The notes below the pieces were generated by a model that had not been told where the DNA came from, searched no databases, and was given only the letters and a program-made list of their open reading frames with translations. Positions 1-9,910 of a stretch of DNA of 64,000 nucleotides are shown piece by piece. The translations under genes were made by a program, and so were the position numbers. The stretch is from Diphasiastrum complanatum. Its lineage: Eukaryota > Streptophyta > Lycopodiopsida > Lycopodiales > Lycopodiaceae. Position 1 is the stretch's first letter, and every line of letters begins with the position of its first letter. The stretch covers positions 67,511,584-67,575,583 of the forward strand of contig CM055099.1 of NCBI GenBank assembly GCA_029204225.1, given 5' to 3'.

Positions 1-1054
1 CTTCAGCAACCTGCTGGTTTTGTTGGTCATAGGTCAAGAAGACAAAGTGTCTCTTCTCAAGAAGGCTCTCTATGGACTTAAGCAAGCCCCAAGGATGTGG
101 TATCAAAAGATACACACATACTTTTGTGATCGCGGGTTCTCTAAGAGTCCTAGTGAATCTACTCTTTATATTATGCATACTACTGAATGTATCATCATCG
201 TTTTACTTTATGTTGATGATATTATCATTACGGGTAACAATGAGCAATATATTGAAGCCTTTAAATTTGATCTTGCTTCAGTGTATGATACCTCAGATTT
301 AGGCCAATTGCACTTTTACCTTGGTCTTGCATTTTTGCAATGAAGTGCTGGAATCTTCGTCTCTCAACAGCGATACATTGAGCAGATTTTGAAATGATTC
401 AAGATGGAAGATTGCAAGCCGATTGCTACACCAATAGAGACAGGCCTGAAATTGAGTAATCAAAGTGGTGGTGAACCATTTGATACTACCTTATATTGTC
501 AAGCAGTTGGAAGTCTCATCTACCTATGCAACTCAAGACTGGACATTTCTTTTAGTGTCTCCCTCAATGAGTCAATTTCTGCATGCTCCGTTGACATCAC
601 ATTGGAAAGCTTCGAAGAGGATCTTCGATATCTTCAAGGAACTAAGACACTTGGCCTGTTTTATCCTTCTTGTGATGATGCATGCTTGGCTGGTTTTAGT
701 GACTCGGATTGGGGTGGAGATCAAGACACTCGATGCTCTACAAGTGGGCATTGTTTTTTTCTTGAAATTCTGTAGTCTCTTGGTTAAGTAAAAAGCAGCC
801 CACCGTTGCTACATCTTCATGTGAAGCAAAATATAGAGCTACATCTTCAGCCACTACGGAGTGCTTATGGCTGAGACAATTACTTGTCGATATGAAAGCA
901 TGGCCAGCCCTCAGCTACTATCCTTTTTACCGGTAGTCAAGGTGCTATAGCTATTGCACGAAATCCAGTCTTTCATGCAAGGACAAAGCATATCGAGATC
1001 CACTATCACTTTGTTTGGGAGAAGCTTCATAATCGCGACATTACACTTGAATAT
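1..1054 (+). mobile_element. Ty1-copia element, 3' part of pol (reverse transcriptase and RNase H), broken
   Basis: Seen: the translation carries the copia reverse transcriptase block KKALYGLKQAPRMWYQK, the catalytic YVDDIIITG, then the RNase H part with GSLIYLCNSRLDI, SDWGGDQDTRCSTSGHCF and, further on, EAKYRATSSATTECLWLRQLL and HIEIHYHFVWEK. These are in the usual order for the end of a Ty1-copia polyprotein. The element enters from outside the window, so its 5' half is not seen. The RNase H similarity stops abruptly near 1054, where minus-strand gypsy-type sequence begins; the rest of the copia 3' end appears to resume near 6140 and to end in the LTR at 6255-6561. Inference: the gypsy element is nested in this copia. 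It is broken, with several breaks, and moderately old. Confidence 0.9.
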
Positions 1055-2436
1055 TGAGATGGACACTCATCGACGTAACCATCAACCATAATGTGCAAGG
1101 TGTCCCAAGAAAAGATGGCCCATCGGAAGACCCAGGAACAAGGAGTAGGAACATAAGCAGGATGACAGGCACGCTGTAACAGCATGGAAAAAGCAAGCGA
1201 TATGCAGGAAACATGGAGCATAAAGAGATCATCCTGACAAAGATAGCTAAAATGGAGAAATATGCACCAGCATGGTCAAAAGCCCAAGGTATCCATAAGG
1301 CCCATGAATGAGAAGTAGCAATGGCACACGGTACCCTCAAGGCCCATATCATGAGAAGAGCAGCATGCCAAAAGCTCCAGAAGTCCAAGAAATCCAACGC
1401 ATCGTCTAAAAAGACATGATACATGAAAACAATAGCAACAAATCTAGAAACAGTAGAGGCCCCAACTGAAAAACTGTAGCCGAAAAACTCATTTAGAAAG
1501 ACCTCATATGGACATACCAATCTATCATAGGATACACCAAAAATGAATGGAGAATCAGATGACCCATCGGAATTGGCCCGCAAGTGTAATCCCAAAGTAC
1601 ACACCAGGCGCACAAGTGAGGAATAGAAAAATGCACTGGAACGAGGAATAGGATCCCGCAACATCAGTAGCAAGCATCGGAGCAATATCCACGTGTAGCT
1701 AGGAATGAGTATCAATGCACATACGAGCAACACTGAAGTATGTGGCGGCAACATCCCCAAAAACTATCCAAGAGAGGAGAAGGAACTCTCTCAAGGTACC
1801 CTGATGGTCCTCGGAACATCAGAACAAAGTGGCAACTCAGCATCGGAGACCAAGCGATATGGAGCAACCCGAAATGATGGGGAACATGAAGATCACTCGG
1901 ACAAACAGTAGCTGGAACGGAGGCAATAACCCAAGCCATCAGGATATGCCAAGCCTGACAATGAGCAACAATCCAAGGAACAGATAGAGAGCCACATGCA
2001 TAATCATAGAGATATCCGCATCATAGGCGATCAGTAATATGGAAAAACCAGCACCAATCAATAGGTCCAAATGAAAACCAAGCTATACGTAATAACCAGG
2101 AATGCCATATATCCATAGCTGAAATTGAAGCAGTAGTGTGAGCAATAGGTCCAAATGAAATCCAAGCGATATGTAATAATCAGGAATGCCAAATATCAAG
2201 AGGTAAAAAGGAATCAGTCGCATGAAAAACCTCTAATGCATAAAAAGCCCAAAAGTGTATACCATCGGCATGGACTGCAGCAAATCTATATGTAGAAACA
2301 CCAGGAGACTGAAGGATGCCCGTGTACTCATCTAGAAAGATCCCAGCGTATAAATACCCTAGATAAGTAATAGTCACCATGTGGCAAATATCCTCGGATG
2401 GAAAATGTGTTATGGTAAGGGCCAAAGGCGCATGAA
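1055..2436 (-). other. Unassigned sequence, probably 3' part of nested gypsy element A
   Basis: This stretch lies between the interrupted copia and the gag/protease region of element A. It has long open stretches on the minus strand (1041-1760 and 2180-2440) that are rich in Phe, Leu, Ser and Tyr, but none shows a domain I recognise; no reverse transcriptase or integrase motif is visible. The style of sequence, with short diverged repeats, is like the linker parts of element A. It is probably non-coding or strongly decayed internal sequence of that element. The expected 3' LTR matching 5729-6139 is not seen here. Confidence 0.4.
2059..2197. repeat. Two-copy repeat, about 55 bp conserved at 84-85 bp spacing
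   Basis: The segment beginning CAATAGGTCCAAATGAAA at 2059 recurs at 2143 with the same order of words (CCAAGC.ATA.GTAATAA.CAGGAATGCCA.ATATC). Only a few bases differ between the copies. This is a local duplication inside the element A region. Confidence 0.75.
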
Positions 2437-4352
2437 TCATGTCAGAACCGTAGAAATATCATGAGGCAGATCACAAACCTCAAGTAGAGATCCATGGAGT
2501 AAAGCGAAAGAAGATACAACTTGATCACCAATAGCGAGGGAACCATCAAACGAGGACCCGTGAAGAACCCCATAGAAATCAGCAGGAACATCGGCCGTAA
2601 CGGACTCAAGAGATGGAGATATAGAGACCAATGGAGAAGATACTGCACCAACCACCGAATGAGGAGGGCTATCTGAGGTATGCGCAAAAGCATTAGTAGA
2701 AATACCACCAAGGTATACGGCCTCAATATCAATGAAACGAGGGATGACCATTGAATACGATATCTGTGAATCAAGGCATATAGGCGCAAGGCACGCAGCA
2801 ACAACCTGTAAATCCGGAGTAGCATCAACCTGAGGAAGAGGACCCACGGATGGTGAAAGTGAAGCAGCAACTGATGTACTCTGAATGGAAAGAAGAGCTG
2901 CATCGTGAGCCTTTGGCAGGCTCTGCATAAACTGCTTCTTGGTAACCAACTGATAGTCACCCTGGGAATCAATACCAACATGTGAATGATGCTGACCAGC
3001 TTGAGTAAAGGAAAGTGTCTGCTGAGAGAGATCCACAACAGCAGTACCAAGTGAAGAGAACCAGTCTGCACCAAAAATAATGTCACAGCGCTCTAGAGGA
3101 ATGATGTAGAAATCTGCTTGACCAAAAAAATCACCAATGTGATAATCCAAGCCCTGAAACATCTGAGAACTCGGAAAAGATGGAGAACGAGCAACCTCAA
3201 CGTGGAGAGGTTGGGAAGCAGGAACAAGTGTAGCACGAATCCTGGTGGAAATGTAACTGCTAATAAATGAATGTGTACTGCTTGTATCCACTAAAGAAAT
3301 ATACTCTTGCCCTGCATCTAGAATAATATGATCCATAAATGGAAAAACATACGTAGGCATAATAACAGAAGCATCAATTGATAAGTTCTGGCCTAAATAT
3401 GCATCTAGAAGAACCGCATACTCATCTAGACGGGTATCAGCAAAATAAACTAGTGAGTATATAATAGGACCATCATGAAATGTATAACCATATGCCATAT
3501 GGAGATCTACTGGAGTAGCCAAAGCATCTGAAAGAGCAACCGTAGACCCATGAATAATATCGAAATAAGGAGCATAGCGACAACATCTATAGCATGGCGC
3601 TTAGGAACATGAGTAGCATGAAAGTACTCAACAACAATATCAAAGCATGCAACATCGGCAATAGTAGCAAGGCTTACTATATCAGTATCAAAGCATGGAA
3701 CAATATCATAGCATGCAACAACATCGGTAGCACCATCAAAGCATGCAACGACATCAATAGTATCATAGCATGCTATATCAGTATCAAGGACCATATCGGC
3801 CACAACCTGTATATGTGAATCAGCATCAGTAGGAACCTGTATATGTGACTCTGAGTCACTATGGGATACAATGACGAGCTCAGGTAGATCAATAACTATC
3901 TGAAGTAAGTCAGGCAACTCGCTCACACTGTGTGATTTAGAATCATCCTCATGTGTATCGCTAGCAATGTGTGAATCAACCTCATGTGAATCGCTAGAAA
4001 TGTGTGACTCTATCTCTAGTTGTCTTGCACAATAAAATGGAACCTCGCATATGGAAGAATGCTCACGAGAGGAATCAGAAGGAGTAGAACTCTCAAGACC
4101 TATAATACCACTCGTAAGAGCGATAGGAGAAACAATTACAAAATTATCATCGGAAAATATAAGAAGGCGAAGTATTGGTAGAAAGTCATGCCACTCAAAG
4201 ATAGGCGGATGAGAATGGACATAGTCAAACCACTTCGACCTAGCAGAACCCTTTAAGAGAAAAATTGCATCAAGAATCTTATTAGGACCTGGACAAGTTG
4301 GCCGAGAAGTATCAAAGTAATACTGAAGACATGTGAGCCATTTGTCGAACAT
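2437..4352 (-). mobile_element. Ty3-gypsy element A: gag and aspartic protease region, broken
   Basis: Seen on the minus strand: a gag-like N-terminal part (about 4352-4130) with FDKWLTCLQYYFDTSRP, ILDAIFLLKGSARSKWFDY and the hydrophobic FLPILRLLIF, as in retrotransposon gag; then a long Ser/Asp/His/Val-rich linker; then a retropepsin-like part (about 3330-2950) with EYISLVDTSSTHSFIS followed by CDIIFGADWFSSLGTAVVDL, the usual flap and GADW block of gypsy-type pepsins. No reverse transcriptase follows downstream. Inference: a gag-pro element, or a gypsy whose pol was lost. It sits inside the plus-strand copia of 1-1054. It is broken, with a few breaks. Its 5' leader, primer site and LTR are listed separately. 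Confidence 0.8.
3590..3800 (-). repeat. Degenerate short repeats in the gag linker of element A
   Basis: Words such as AAAGCATG, ATAGCATGCAACA and ACATCAATAGTATCATAGC recur at irregular 20-40 bp spacing. On the minus strand they give a repetitive acidic/Cys linker of the type VVACFD, VVACYD, DVACFD. It looks like expansion of a low-complexity linker and not an independent element. Confidence 0.6.
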
Positions 4353-5716
4353 ATGTTCAGATGGATATCACTATTAAAAACAAAAAGATAATCTAAAGGG
4401 GATAGAGACCGAAAATCAGAAGTCATGATAAAAAATAAAATTAAAAGTAATGGAAAAGAATATGTGACCCAATGATCCAAATAATTTGGGTGGTTTTTAT
4501 TTTTATATTCTATAATGGAGCGTAGAAAATGAAGAAAAAGTGAAAAACAAAATCGACGATGAAAATGAATTATGGAATTGAAACACAAATGGAAAAGAAA
4601 CTAATAACAAATAACGAAAGACAAAATGAAAAATGCGATGGACAACACAAATTACAAAATGGAATGGAAATAACAAAACAACAGCCACAGGCAGAAAGTT
4701 AAGCCAGGCAAGACGTTGATCAAGTGGACGAACTGAAGGAGAGGACATAAGTCGTCACAACAGGTATGCCAATGAAAAGACGTAACAAATAGTGTAGTTA
4801 GTATCTCGCAATTGCAAACGAGAGCGTGCTGAAAACGGTACTAAAATGAAGAGATACCGGGCAGCCACCAAATAGAGATAAAAAATGTTTTTGGGCCGCT
4901 TTGTAGCTGGAAATTATGTGAAATGAACTGTGTATAGGCTGTAGAAAGTTGCTGGAAATGTGCACGGATAGCCATCAATCAAATCTGTCAAGGAACTGCG
5001 TTGGAGCTGGAAATTTTGCCAAGTATTGGGGCCAAATGGGGAAAAAATTCTACCAGTACTCATCTAGACAGCCACCAAGTACTGCTGCAAGAGATGCTGG
5101 AAAAAAAAAGGCTGGAAAACAGCGAATATGAAGGCTGTAAAAATGCGCTGAATAGCCTCCGGACAGCAAATGTAAAGGTTGGAAAAACAGCAAGTATGAG
5201 GGTGGTGATGACAAACGGAGGCGGAACGGAGTAAAAATTGGAGGGGGATGGGCGCTGGACAGCTTGCAAACAAGGTTTGAAAAATGGCTGCAAATGGAGT
5301 CAAAAATGGACGAAAGTGACAAGTATGAAGGGACTGGACAGCCTGCAAACAAAAGTGAAGAGAGGGCTGAAAGTGGAAGGAGGAGCAGACGAAAGAGATG
5401 AGGGAATTGGGCGTTGGAGAGCCTGCAAACAAGTTGGAAATGGGTGATGGAGGGTTGGAACTTGGGCGCTGGAAATAATCTGCCCAATTTTTTTTTTTTC
5501 TGGCCGCCAAATTCAGCAAAAGTACTTCCGCTAACTATCTGCTAAAGCTCCGCCAAGGAAAATGCTCAGATGGGGGAGCTGGTCCTCCTCCAAACTGTGC
5601 TGCATGTTGCTGAAGCAAAGAGATGAAAGCCCTCAGCAAAGAGAGAAAAAAAAATCAGCAAAGAAAATGAGCGCCCAATCAGAAAATCAGATCTGAAATT
5701 CAGCAATCAAGAAAGT
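4353..5716 (-). mobile_element. Element A leader (between gag and primer site), with tandem repeats
   Basis: This non-coding stretch links the gag start to the primer-binding site on the minus strand. Its most visible structure is a three-copy repeat of about 80 bp at roughly 5250, 5330 and 5409; each copy begins GGGCGCTGG or similar and continues with AGCCTGCAAACAA. The overlapping open frames here (5050-5519, both strands) are by-products of that repeat. Nothing else could be recognised. Confidence 0.55.
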
Positions 5717-5728
5717 GCTCTGATACGA
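5717..5728 (-). promoter_or_regulatory. Primer-binding site, initiator-Met tRNA type, of element A
   Basis: Read on the minus strand this is TCGTATCAGAGC, one base off the plant consensus TGGTATCAGAGC complementary to the 3' end of initiator-Met tRNA. It lies just inside the LTR at 5729-6139, which fixes the orientation of element A as minus. Confidence 0.75.
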
Positions 5729-6139
5729 AGTTAAGAACAACACCACAATTATGCTATGGCTGATTTATGAAAGCAGGACATAAGCAGGAATTAGTCTAGA
5801 AAGCAAGAAAGAGAGCTTAAAGAGACTAAAGAGGAGAGATATCAATATCATAGCTGAATAACAAAGGACACAGATTTCCTACTTATAGCCTAAAGGAAGC
5901 TTCCAGTGGCAAGGGCCCAACTGGGAGGGATAATAGTGCGCCCTCCAAGAAGGCCCCCACTCTCCAGTAATATGTCCAAATGTCCAAATAATGAATAATA
6001 AGGCCCAAGGCCAACCATAAAGTCTAAGTGTCAATAATGAATAAAAAAGGGTCCAAGGCCTGCTTATGCATAAAGTAAAGTAAACGTAAATGGACGTGGC
6101 GAATGTAATGAGCTGAGTCCATAACTGTAACCATGGTCA
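5729..6139 (-). repeat. 5' LTR of gypsy element A
   Basis: On the minus strand the segment starts near TGACCATGG at 6139, has a TATA-like CTATAAGTAG at 5888-5879, a CT-rich stretch downstream of it, and ends at the primer site. This is the usual order of U3, promoter, R and U5. The outer boundary was chosen at the TG and is uncertain by some tens of bases. No second copy is visible in the window. Confidence 0.65.
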
Positions 6140-6254
6140 TTTATTATATTAGGCCTACTAAACTTAGAGTTAGCTAAGTTAGTATGAAATTAACTTGGTA
6201 GGGACTCGTGGGTCCACTAGGCCTAATAGTGACATTAAGTACCCCAACTTGACA

Positions 6255-6561
6255 TATTGGAGGTACCTTATTCTTTCTATGTAACTTATAGAAAGTTGGA
6301 TAGTCAATAGTCAAGTAGTTGGATAGCCAATAGTCAAGTAGTTGGAGAGCCAATAGTCATGAAGTTAGATAGTCATCTTGGACTATGTATATGTGTGCAT
6401 CCCATTTGTATGAGATACTTTTGTAAGCAATACTGATTCTCCCTGGCTGTTCACGAGTTTCTACAGGAGGGTTTCTAGCTATCTCTCTCTTTCTTTTGAG
6501 AATGCTTTGTGTGATTGAATAGTTAAGATTCTTGATCCTTAGGCTTCTATTTCCTACAACA
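6255..6561 (+). repeat. 3' LTR of the interrupted copia element
   Basis: The sequence just before it, CCCCAACTTGA, resembles the copia pattern of a short purine tract followed by TGTTGGAG; the LTR begins near TATTGGAGG and ends CCTACAACA at 6561. A TATA-like TATGTATATGTG lies near 6385. The 115 bp between 6140 and 6254 would be the remaining internal 3' end of the copia. The assignment to the copia of 1-1054 is an inference from order and strand. Confidence 0.6.
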
Positions 6562-6729
6562 CCCTATAGATCTGGAGCAACATCAACCTATAAGGCTAGA
6601 GCAACACCCAGGTACCCATCAACCTGTAGAGGTGACTCTAACTCGCTATGTTTATCCCTCTCGATTTGAGAGTCGATCACTATACAAGAAGACTCAACAT
6701 GTATCGATCTGTGTGACTCAATCTGAATA

Positions 6730-6803
6730 GAACTATGTGGCTCGACAATAGGACTATGTGACGCGACAATAGGACTATATGTCTCGACAATAGGACTATG
6801 TGA
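6730..6803. repeat. 21 bp minisatellite, about 3.5 copies
   Basis: The unit CTCGACAATAGGACTATGTGA is repeated at 6741, 6762 and 6783 with one or two changes, preceded by a partial unit. It lies in the gag linker of fragment B. Confidence 0.85.
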
Positions 6804-7918
6804 CTATCACCATCTCTGGACTATGTGAAGACTCAACCTCACATGCAGAAGGCAATGCAGAAAGAGTGGTAACAAATAGAAGATCTTCTAAAAATATGCC
6901 CCATATCAAAGTAGGATGAGTGCGATGATAGATGGAAAACCAAACTTTTGCATGGCCATCTAACCAATTATTATTATCATAACATCTGAATATGAATAAG
7001 TGAAAAGATAATCCTCAAAATTATTCACCCAGTCAGTGAGTTCGACAGTGCCACAAGATGTAGAGGAACAACCGAAATACTTAGGAAAAGTGAAATTTTT
7101 CATCATTTTGTCATCTATTTATCATTTAACAAAACGGAAAACTAATAAAGAAAATGGAATCAAAACGAGAAAATTTTAAGTGTTAAGGAAAACAAATAGG
7201 AAATGTGACGACTGATCCAATGGTAGTAGAAAGCCGACAAACAATAGGTGGTGAAGAGGCTGCTGAAAAGTGAGTGAAGTAAGTCGTTGGACAGCCAATA
7301 ACTGGATGTGTGCAAAAGCTGGAAAAATGGCCGCTCAATGTGGGGCAGTAGGACGTTGGACAACCACAAAGAAAATTCGCAAATGGGCTGAAGGTGGTGA
7401 AGTAGGGCACAACTTCAAAGTGTAATATCTTGAGAATGAGACATCTGTTTGGCAAACCGTAAAGTGCAATGAACTTCTTGAAAAACAAAATATGTAAAGA
7501 TCCAAAAATAGAATCTTTTAGAACAGAAAACAGAATATTCCAGTCTGATCAAGGTTTGACTTTTCAAAACCTTCACTTCTAAAAGGTCAAAAATGGATAC
7601 AAAATGGACGTTAATAATCAAGGAACGATAGGAAAGAACAAGATCCAATCACATATGCAAAAAGAACAACTAAACAAAATGAAAAGTAATTGGAATACCC
7701 CTTTGGAAAAGTTTGCGAGATCTTTGGGTGTAGTCCTCCCCGTATGACACGAACCCTGGATCAATAGTCTTGTCTCAGCCTAGCACCCTCATCCATATGA
7801 TTATTTTGAACTTCTTTCGCAAAAAAGGATGAAAAAGATGAGTTTTTCTAAAAACTAAAACTTAGGGTTTCCGAAAAACAACCAGCAAAAAAAAATTACA
7901 TCATCATAGGTGCTAACT

Positions 7919-7932
7919 TGCTACGACACCAA
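7919..7932 (-). promoter_or_regulatory. Degenerate primer-binding site of gypsy fragment B
   Basis: The minus strand reads TTGGTGTCGTAGCA, which resembles TTGGTATCAGAGCA at the same relative place as the site of element A. The three differences make it a decayed or variant site. LTR sequence to its right is cut by the (GA)n and LINE-like units. Confidence 0.45.
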
Positions 7933-8014
7933 TGCAACTTACAAAACTTAAGTTTCATGAAAAATTTTTTCTAGAGAGAGAAAACCGCTAGAGAGAGAAA
8001 AATGGCCAGAAAAC

Positions 8015-8015
<1 letters not shown>

Positions 8016-8067
<52 letters not shown>

Positions 8068-8096
8068 AGAAGAAGAAGAAGAAGAAGAAGAAGAAG
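8016..8096. repeat. (GA)n then (GAA)n microsatellite
   Basis: A pure GA run of about 49 bp is followed by a GAA run of about 33 bp ending AAGCTT. On the minus strand it forms the tail after AATAAAGC of the LINE-like unit at 8097-9055. Confidence 0.98.
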
Positions 8097-9053
8097 CTTT
8101 ATTAACGTCTTTTCCATGCCAAAAGTCGTATAAGACGAACAAGTAGTACATCATGTAAAGTGGAACCAAGACAAAGCAGTGCCGTCAAACAACATAACTA
8201 AAAACCAAACTAACTAAGAAGAGGATAGTGTCTAGGATTATATGGTACCAAGACCATTTACAGATTCAACTGGCTTCTCTTCAGTGCTCTAACTCTCACA
8301 CTAACTCTATACAATCTCAGATATCTCATTAGTAGCAACAGGTTTAATATCTACAAAACGAATGATACCATCCCTATTGATCAGCCGCTTTCCATTCGTT
8401 ATAGCCTCCTGTTTTGCCTTTTTCCATTCTTGAATGCAAAGCGTATGACAAGAGTACCTAGCTCTTAGGTCGCCATGCACTATCCATATCCTTGTGGTGG
8501 TGTTGAAGACTCTCTTCAAGAAACTTTTTAGCTTCACCAACAACATCATGGGAGTTCGTAATACCTCTGACTCGGACGTTAAGAGCCTTCTGCTCTCGCA
8601 AACGGCTCTCGGTGGATGTAGCTGAGATAAATGAAGATGGAGGTGGTAGAACAGCAGTATTAGGACCTTTAAGCACATCTGCCCAGGATCGGACATCGAT
8701 ATGATGTTGTTCCACTTGACTCTCAAGATGTTGGATCTTAGCTGAAGTAGTCGAATGAGAGGAAGCTTCGATTTTGATAGTTGTAACTTCTTTCTTGAGA
8801 TCATCGATAGACGAATCTAGTTTATGAAGATGAGATTGCATAGCTTGCATCGTAGCTTCAAGAGAAATTTCGATGGTCGTTGAGATATTCATATGAACGT
8901 AACTGATCTGCACGAAGATCGGCAATGGAGGCTCCAGCAGGGCGCGTTTCAGGACCAGAGCGCGCTGGAGGATGGGGGGAGTTACCTCCCCTCCATTTGT
9001 GTGGAGCCATTTGGAGATGGGACGTGCTAGCAGTAGGGCACCCGGCTAGGCAG

Positions 9054-9055
<2 letters not shown>
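8097..9055 (-). mobile_element. Short LINE-like unit with ORF1 but no ORF2
   Basis: On the minus strand the unit starts near 9055 with TGGCTGCCTAGCCGGG, directly after the (TC)n tail of the next unit. It has an ORF1-like gene at 8925-8458, continued in another frame to 8307, then about 200 bp of untranslated sequence, the 3' end CTTTTGGCATGGAAAAGAC with TTAATAAAGC, and a (TTC)n(TC)n tail. There is no endonuclease or reverse transcriptase between ORF1 and the 3' end. Inference: a non-autonomous, internally deleted LINE, or a chimera of ORF1 with a shared 3' tail. Confidence 0.6.
8307..8925 (-). pseudogene. LINE ORF1-like protein (coiled coil plus RRM-like part)
   Basis: The first 155 residues (8925-8458) start MPIFVQISYVHMNIS, then carry heptad-like sequence (MQAMQSHLHKLDSSIDDLKK to IQHLESQVEQ), a linker, and the block ALNVRVRGITNSHDVVGEAK with KKFLEESLQ. 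That order, coiled coil then LNVRVRG, is typical of nucleic-acid-binding ORF1 proteins of plant L1-like elements. Near 8460 the similarity passes into another frame, where NGKRLINRDGIIRFVDIKP, the usual C-terminal block, is found down to 8307. So the gene has at least one frameshift. The product would coat LINE RNA; host function is not indicated. Confidence 0.6.

Positions 9056-9101
<46 letters not shown>
9056..9101. repeat. (GA)n microsatellite, 46 bp
   Basis: This pure GA run separates the two LINE-like units. On the minus strand it is the (TC)n tail directly after TTAATAAAGC of the unit at 9102-9714. Confidence 0.98.
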
Positions 9102-9104
<3 letters not shown>

Positions 9105-9714
9105 TATTAATGTCTTTTCCATGCCAAAAGGCATATAAGACTAATGAAGTACGTGTCAAGTATGTGGTAACCATGGGAGCGTATAAAAATGTCTCCAAAC
9201 TGTAATAAATAAAACATCTAGTGCAAACTAAAATAGACATGTATGCGAGAGTGTGCGCATAGTAATCATATGTATCTACGAGCCATAGAATGGGAAAGTG
9301 CTGGAGCTTGCCGGCGTCGTCTGTGAGCATGAGCACGTGCATGTATAATAGTAGTAGTACGCCTCTGTGTAGGATGTCTGGTAATCCTGGTAGTAACATG
9401 ATGGTGGGAGGTACACTGTCTTTGATCTCTATGAGCATGAGAGCGGCCATCATCCTCGTCGTCGTCATAATCATAATCCTCATCCTCAGGCACTAAATCA
9501 CGTGATCTCCGCCTAGTAAAGAATGAAGTAATCAATGGCTGTGAGGTAAAATGCTGGGGTGTCTCGTATAAATCTCTTCGTAGTATGGACATCTCGCGTA
9601 CCATCAGAGCGACACACCGTGGGTCCTCATAAGCTATGAGAGAGCGTAGAGTCGTAGGCATCCCTTGGAACAGGCAATGATATCGCCCTCTGATTTTATA
9701 ATATATAGGGAACC
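9102..9714 (-). mobile_element. Second (GA)n-tailed unit with the same 3' end
   Basis: On the minus strand the last 30-40 bases, CTTTTGGCATGGAAAAGAC, then ATTAATAAAGC and (TC)n, are nearly identical to the unit at 8097-9055. Further upstream the two differ. The body holds one open frame at 9661-9266. Another (GA)n tract at 9715-9785 forms its upstream border. It may be a retroposed sequence that ends in the same LINE tail, or a host transcript that shares it. Confidence 0.45.
9266..9661 (-). CDS. Unidentified 131-residue ORF, acidic and His/Arg-rich
   Basis: The frame starts MPTTLRSLIAYEDPRC, which reads like a folded domain up to about residue 55 (FTSQPLITSFF), then RRRSRDL, an acidic run (EDEDYDYDDDEDDG) and a His/Arg/Thr-rich tail. 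I do not recognise it. The same DNA encodes another open frame with low-complexity Met/Leu content, so coding is not certain. It lies inside a retroposed-looking unit. A TATA-like site on the same strand at 13690 lies upstream if the hAT insertion is ignored, which is only suggestive. Confidence 0.25.
   Translation of the reverse strand: MPTTLRSLIAYEDPRCVALMVREMSILRRDLYETPQHFTSQPLITSFFTRRRSRDLVPEDEDYDYDDDEDDGRSHAHRDQRQCTSHHHVTTRITRHPTQRRTTTIIHARAHAHRRRRQAPALSHSMARRYI

Positions 9715-9785
<71 letters not shown>
9715..9785. repeat. (GA)n microsatellite, 71 bp
   Basis: This is a pure GA run. On the minus strand it lies directly upstream of the 9102-9714 unit; no AATAAAGC precedes it, so it is not the tail of a further copy. 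Confidence 0.98.
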
Positions 9786-9787
<2 letters not shown>

Positions 9788-9871
9788 GAAGATCCACCAA
9801 AAGATGAAGATCCAACTAGATAGAGATGAAGAGAGAAAAGAGATAGTAGATCTTAGTCCTTCAATGAAGAT

Positions 9872-9880
9872 CCTTAAACC
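9872..9880. repeat. Left target-site duplication of the hAT
   Basis: CCTTAAACC is repeated exactly at 13431-13439. A hAT duplication is 8 bp; the ninth shared base may be chance or an end base. Confidence 0.8.
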
Positions 9881-9884
9881 CTAG

Positions 9885-9910
9885 TTGCAGCGAATCGCGA
9901 TTCGCTGCAA
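9885..9910. repeat. 26 bp perfect palindrome at the left hAT end
   Basis: The half-site TTGCAGCGAATCG is followed without a gap by its exact reverse complement. The right end holds related but imperfect palindromic words (GAATCGCGATTC and CGCGATTCCGAATCGC at about 13387-13418). Such sub-terminal palindromes are probably transposase-binding sites. Confidence 0.9.

Larger units (their letters stand above)
6562..7932 (-). mobile_element. Gypsy gag fragment B, same lineage as element A, broken
   Basis: On the minus strand around 7060-6880 there is gag-like sequence with DWVNNFEDYLFTYS and GHAKVWFSIYHRTHP, matching in layout the GSARSKWFDYVHSHPP block of element A. It is followed by an acidic linker with short repeats and preceded by a leader running to a primer-like site at 7919-7932. 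No protease or pol is seen. The copia LTR at 6255-6561 abuts it, so the copia may have inserted into B. It is broken and old. Confidence 0.6.

Noticed and set aside
5050-5519. Overlapping minus-strand frames of 145 and 151 residues
   Set aside because: They run through the roughly 80 bp leader repeats of element A in several frames at once, show no motif, and lie where a leader is expected.
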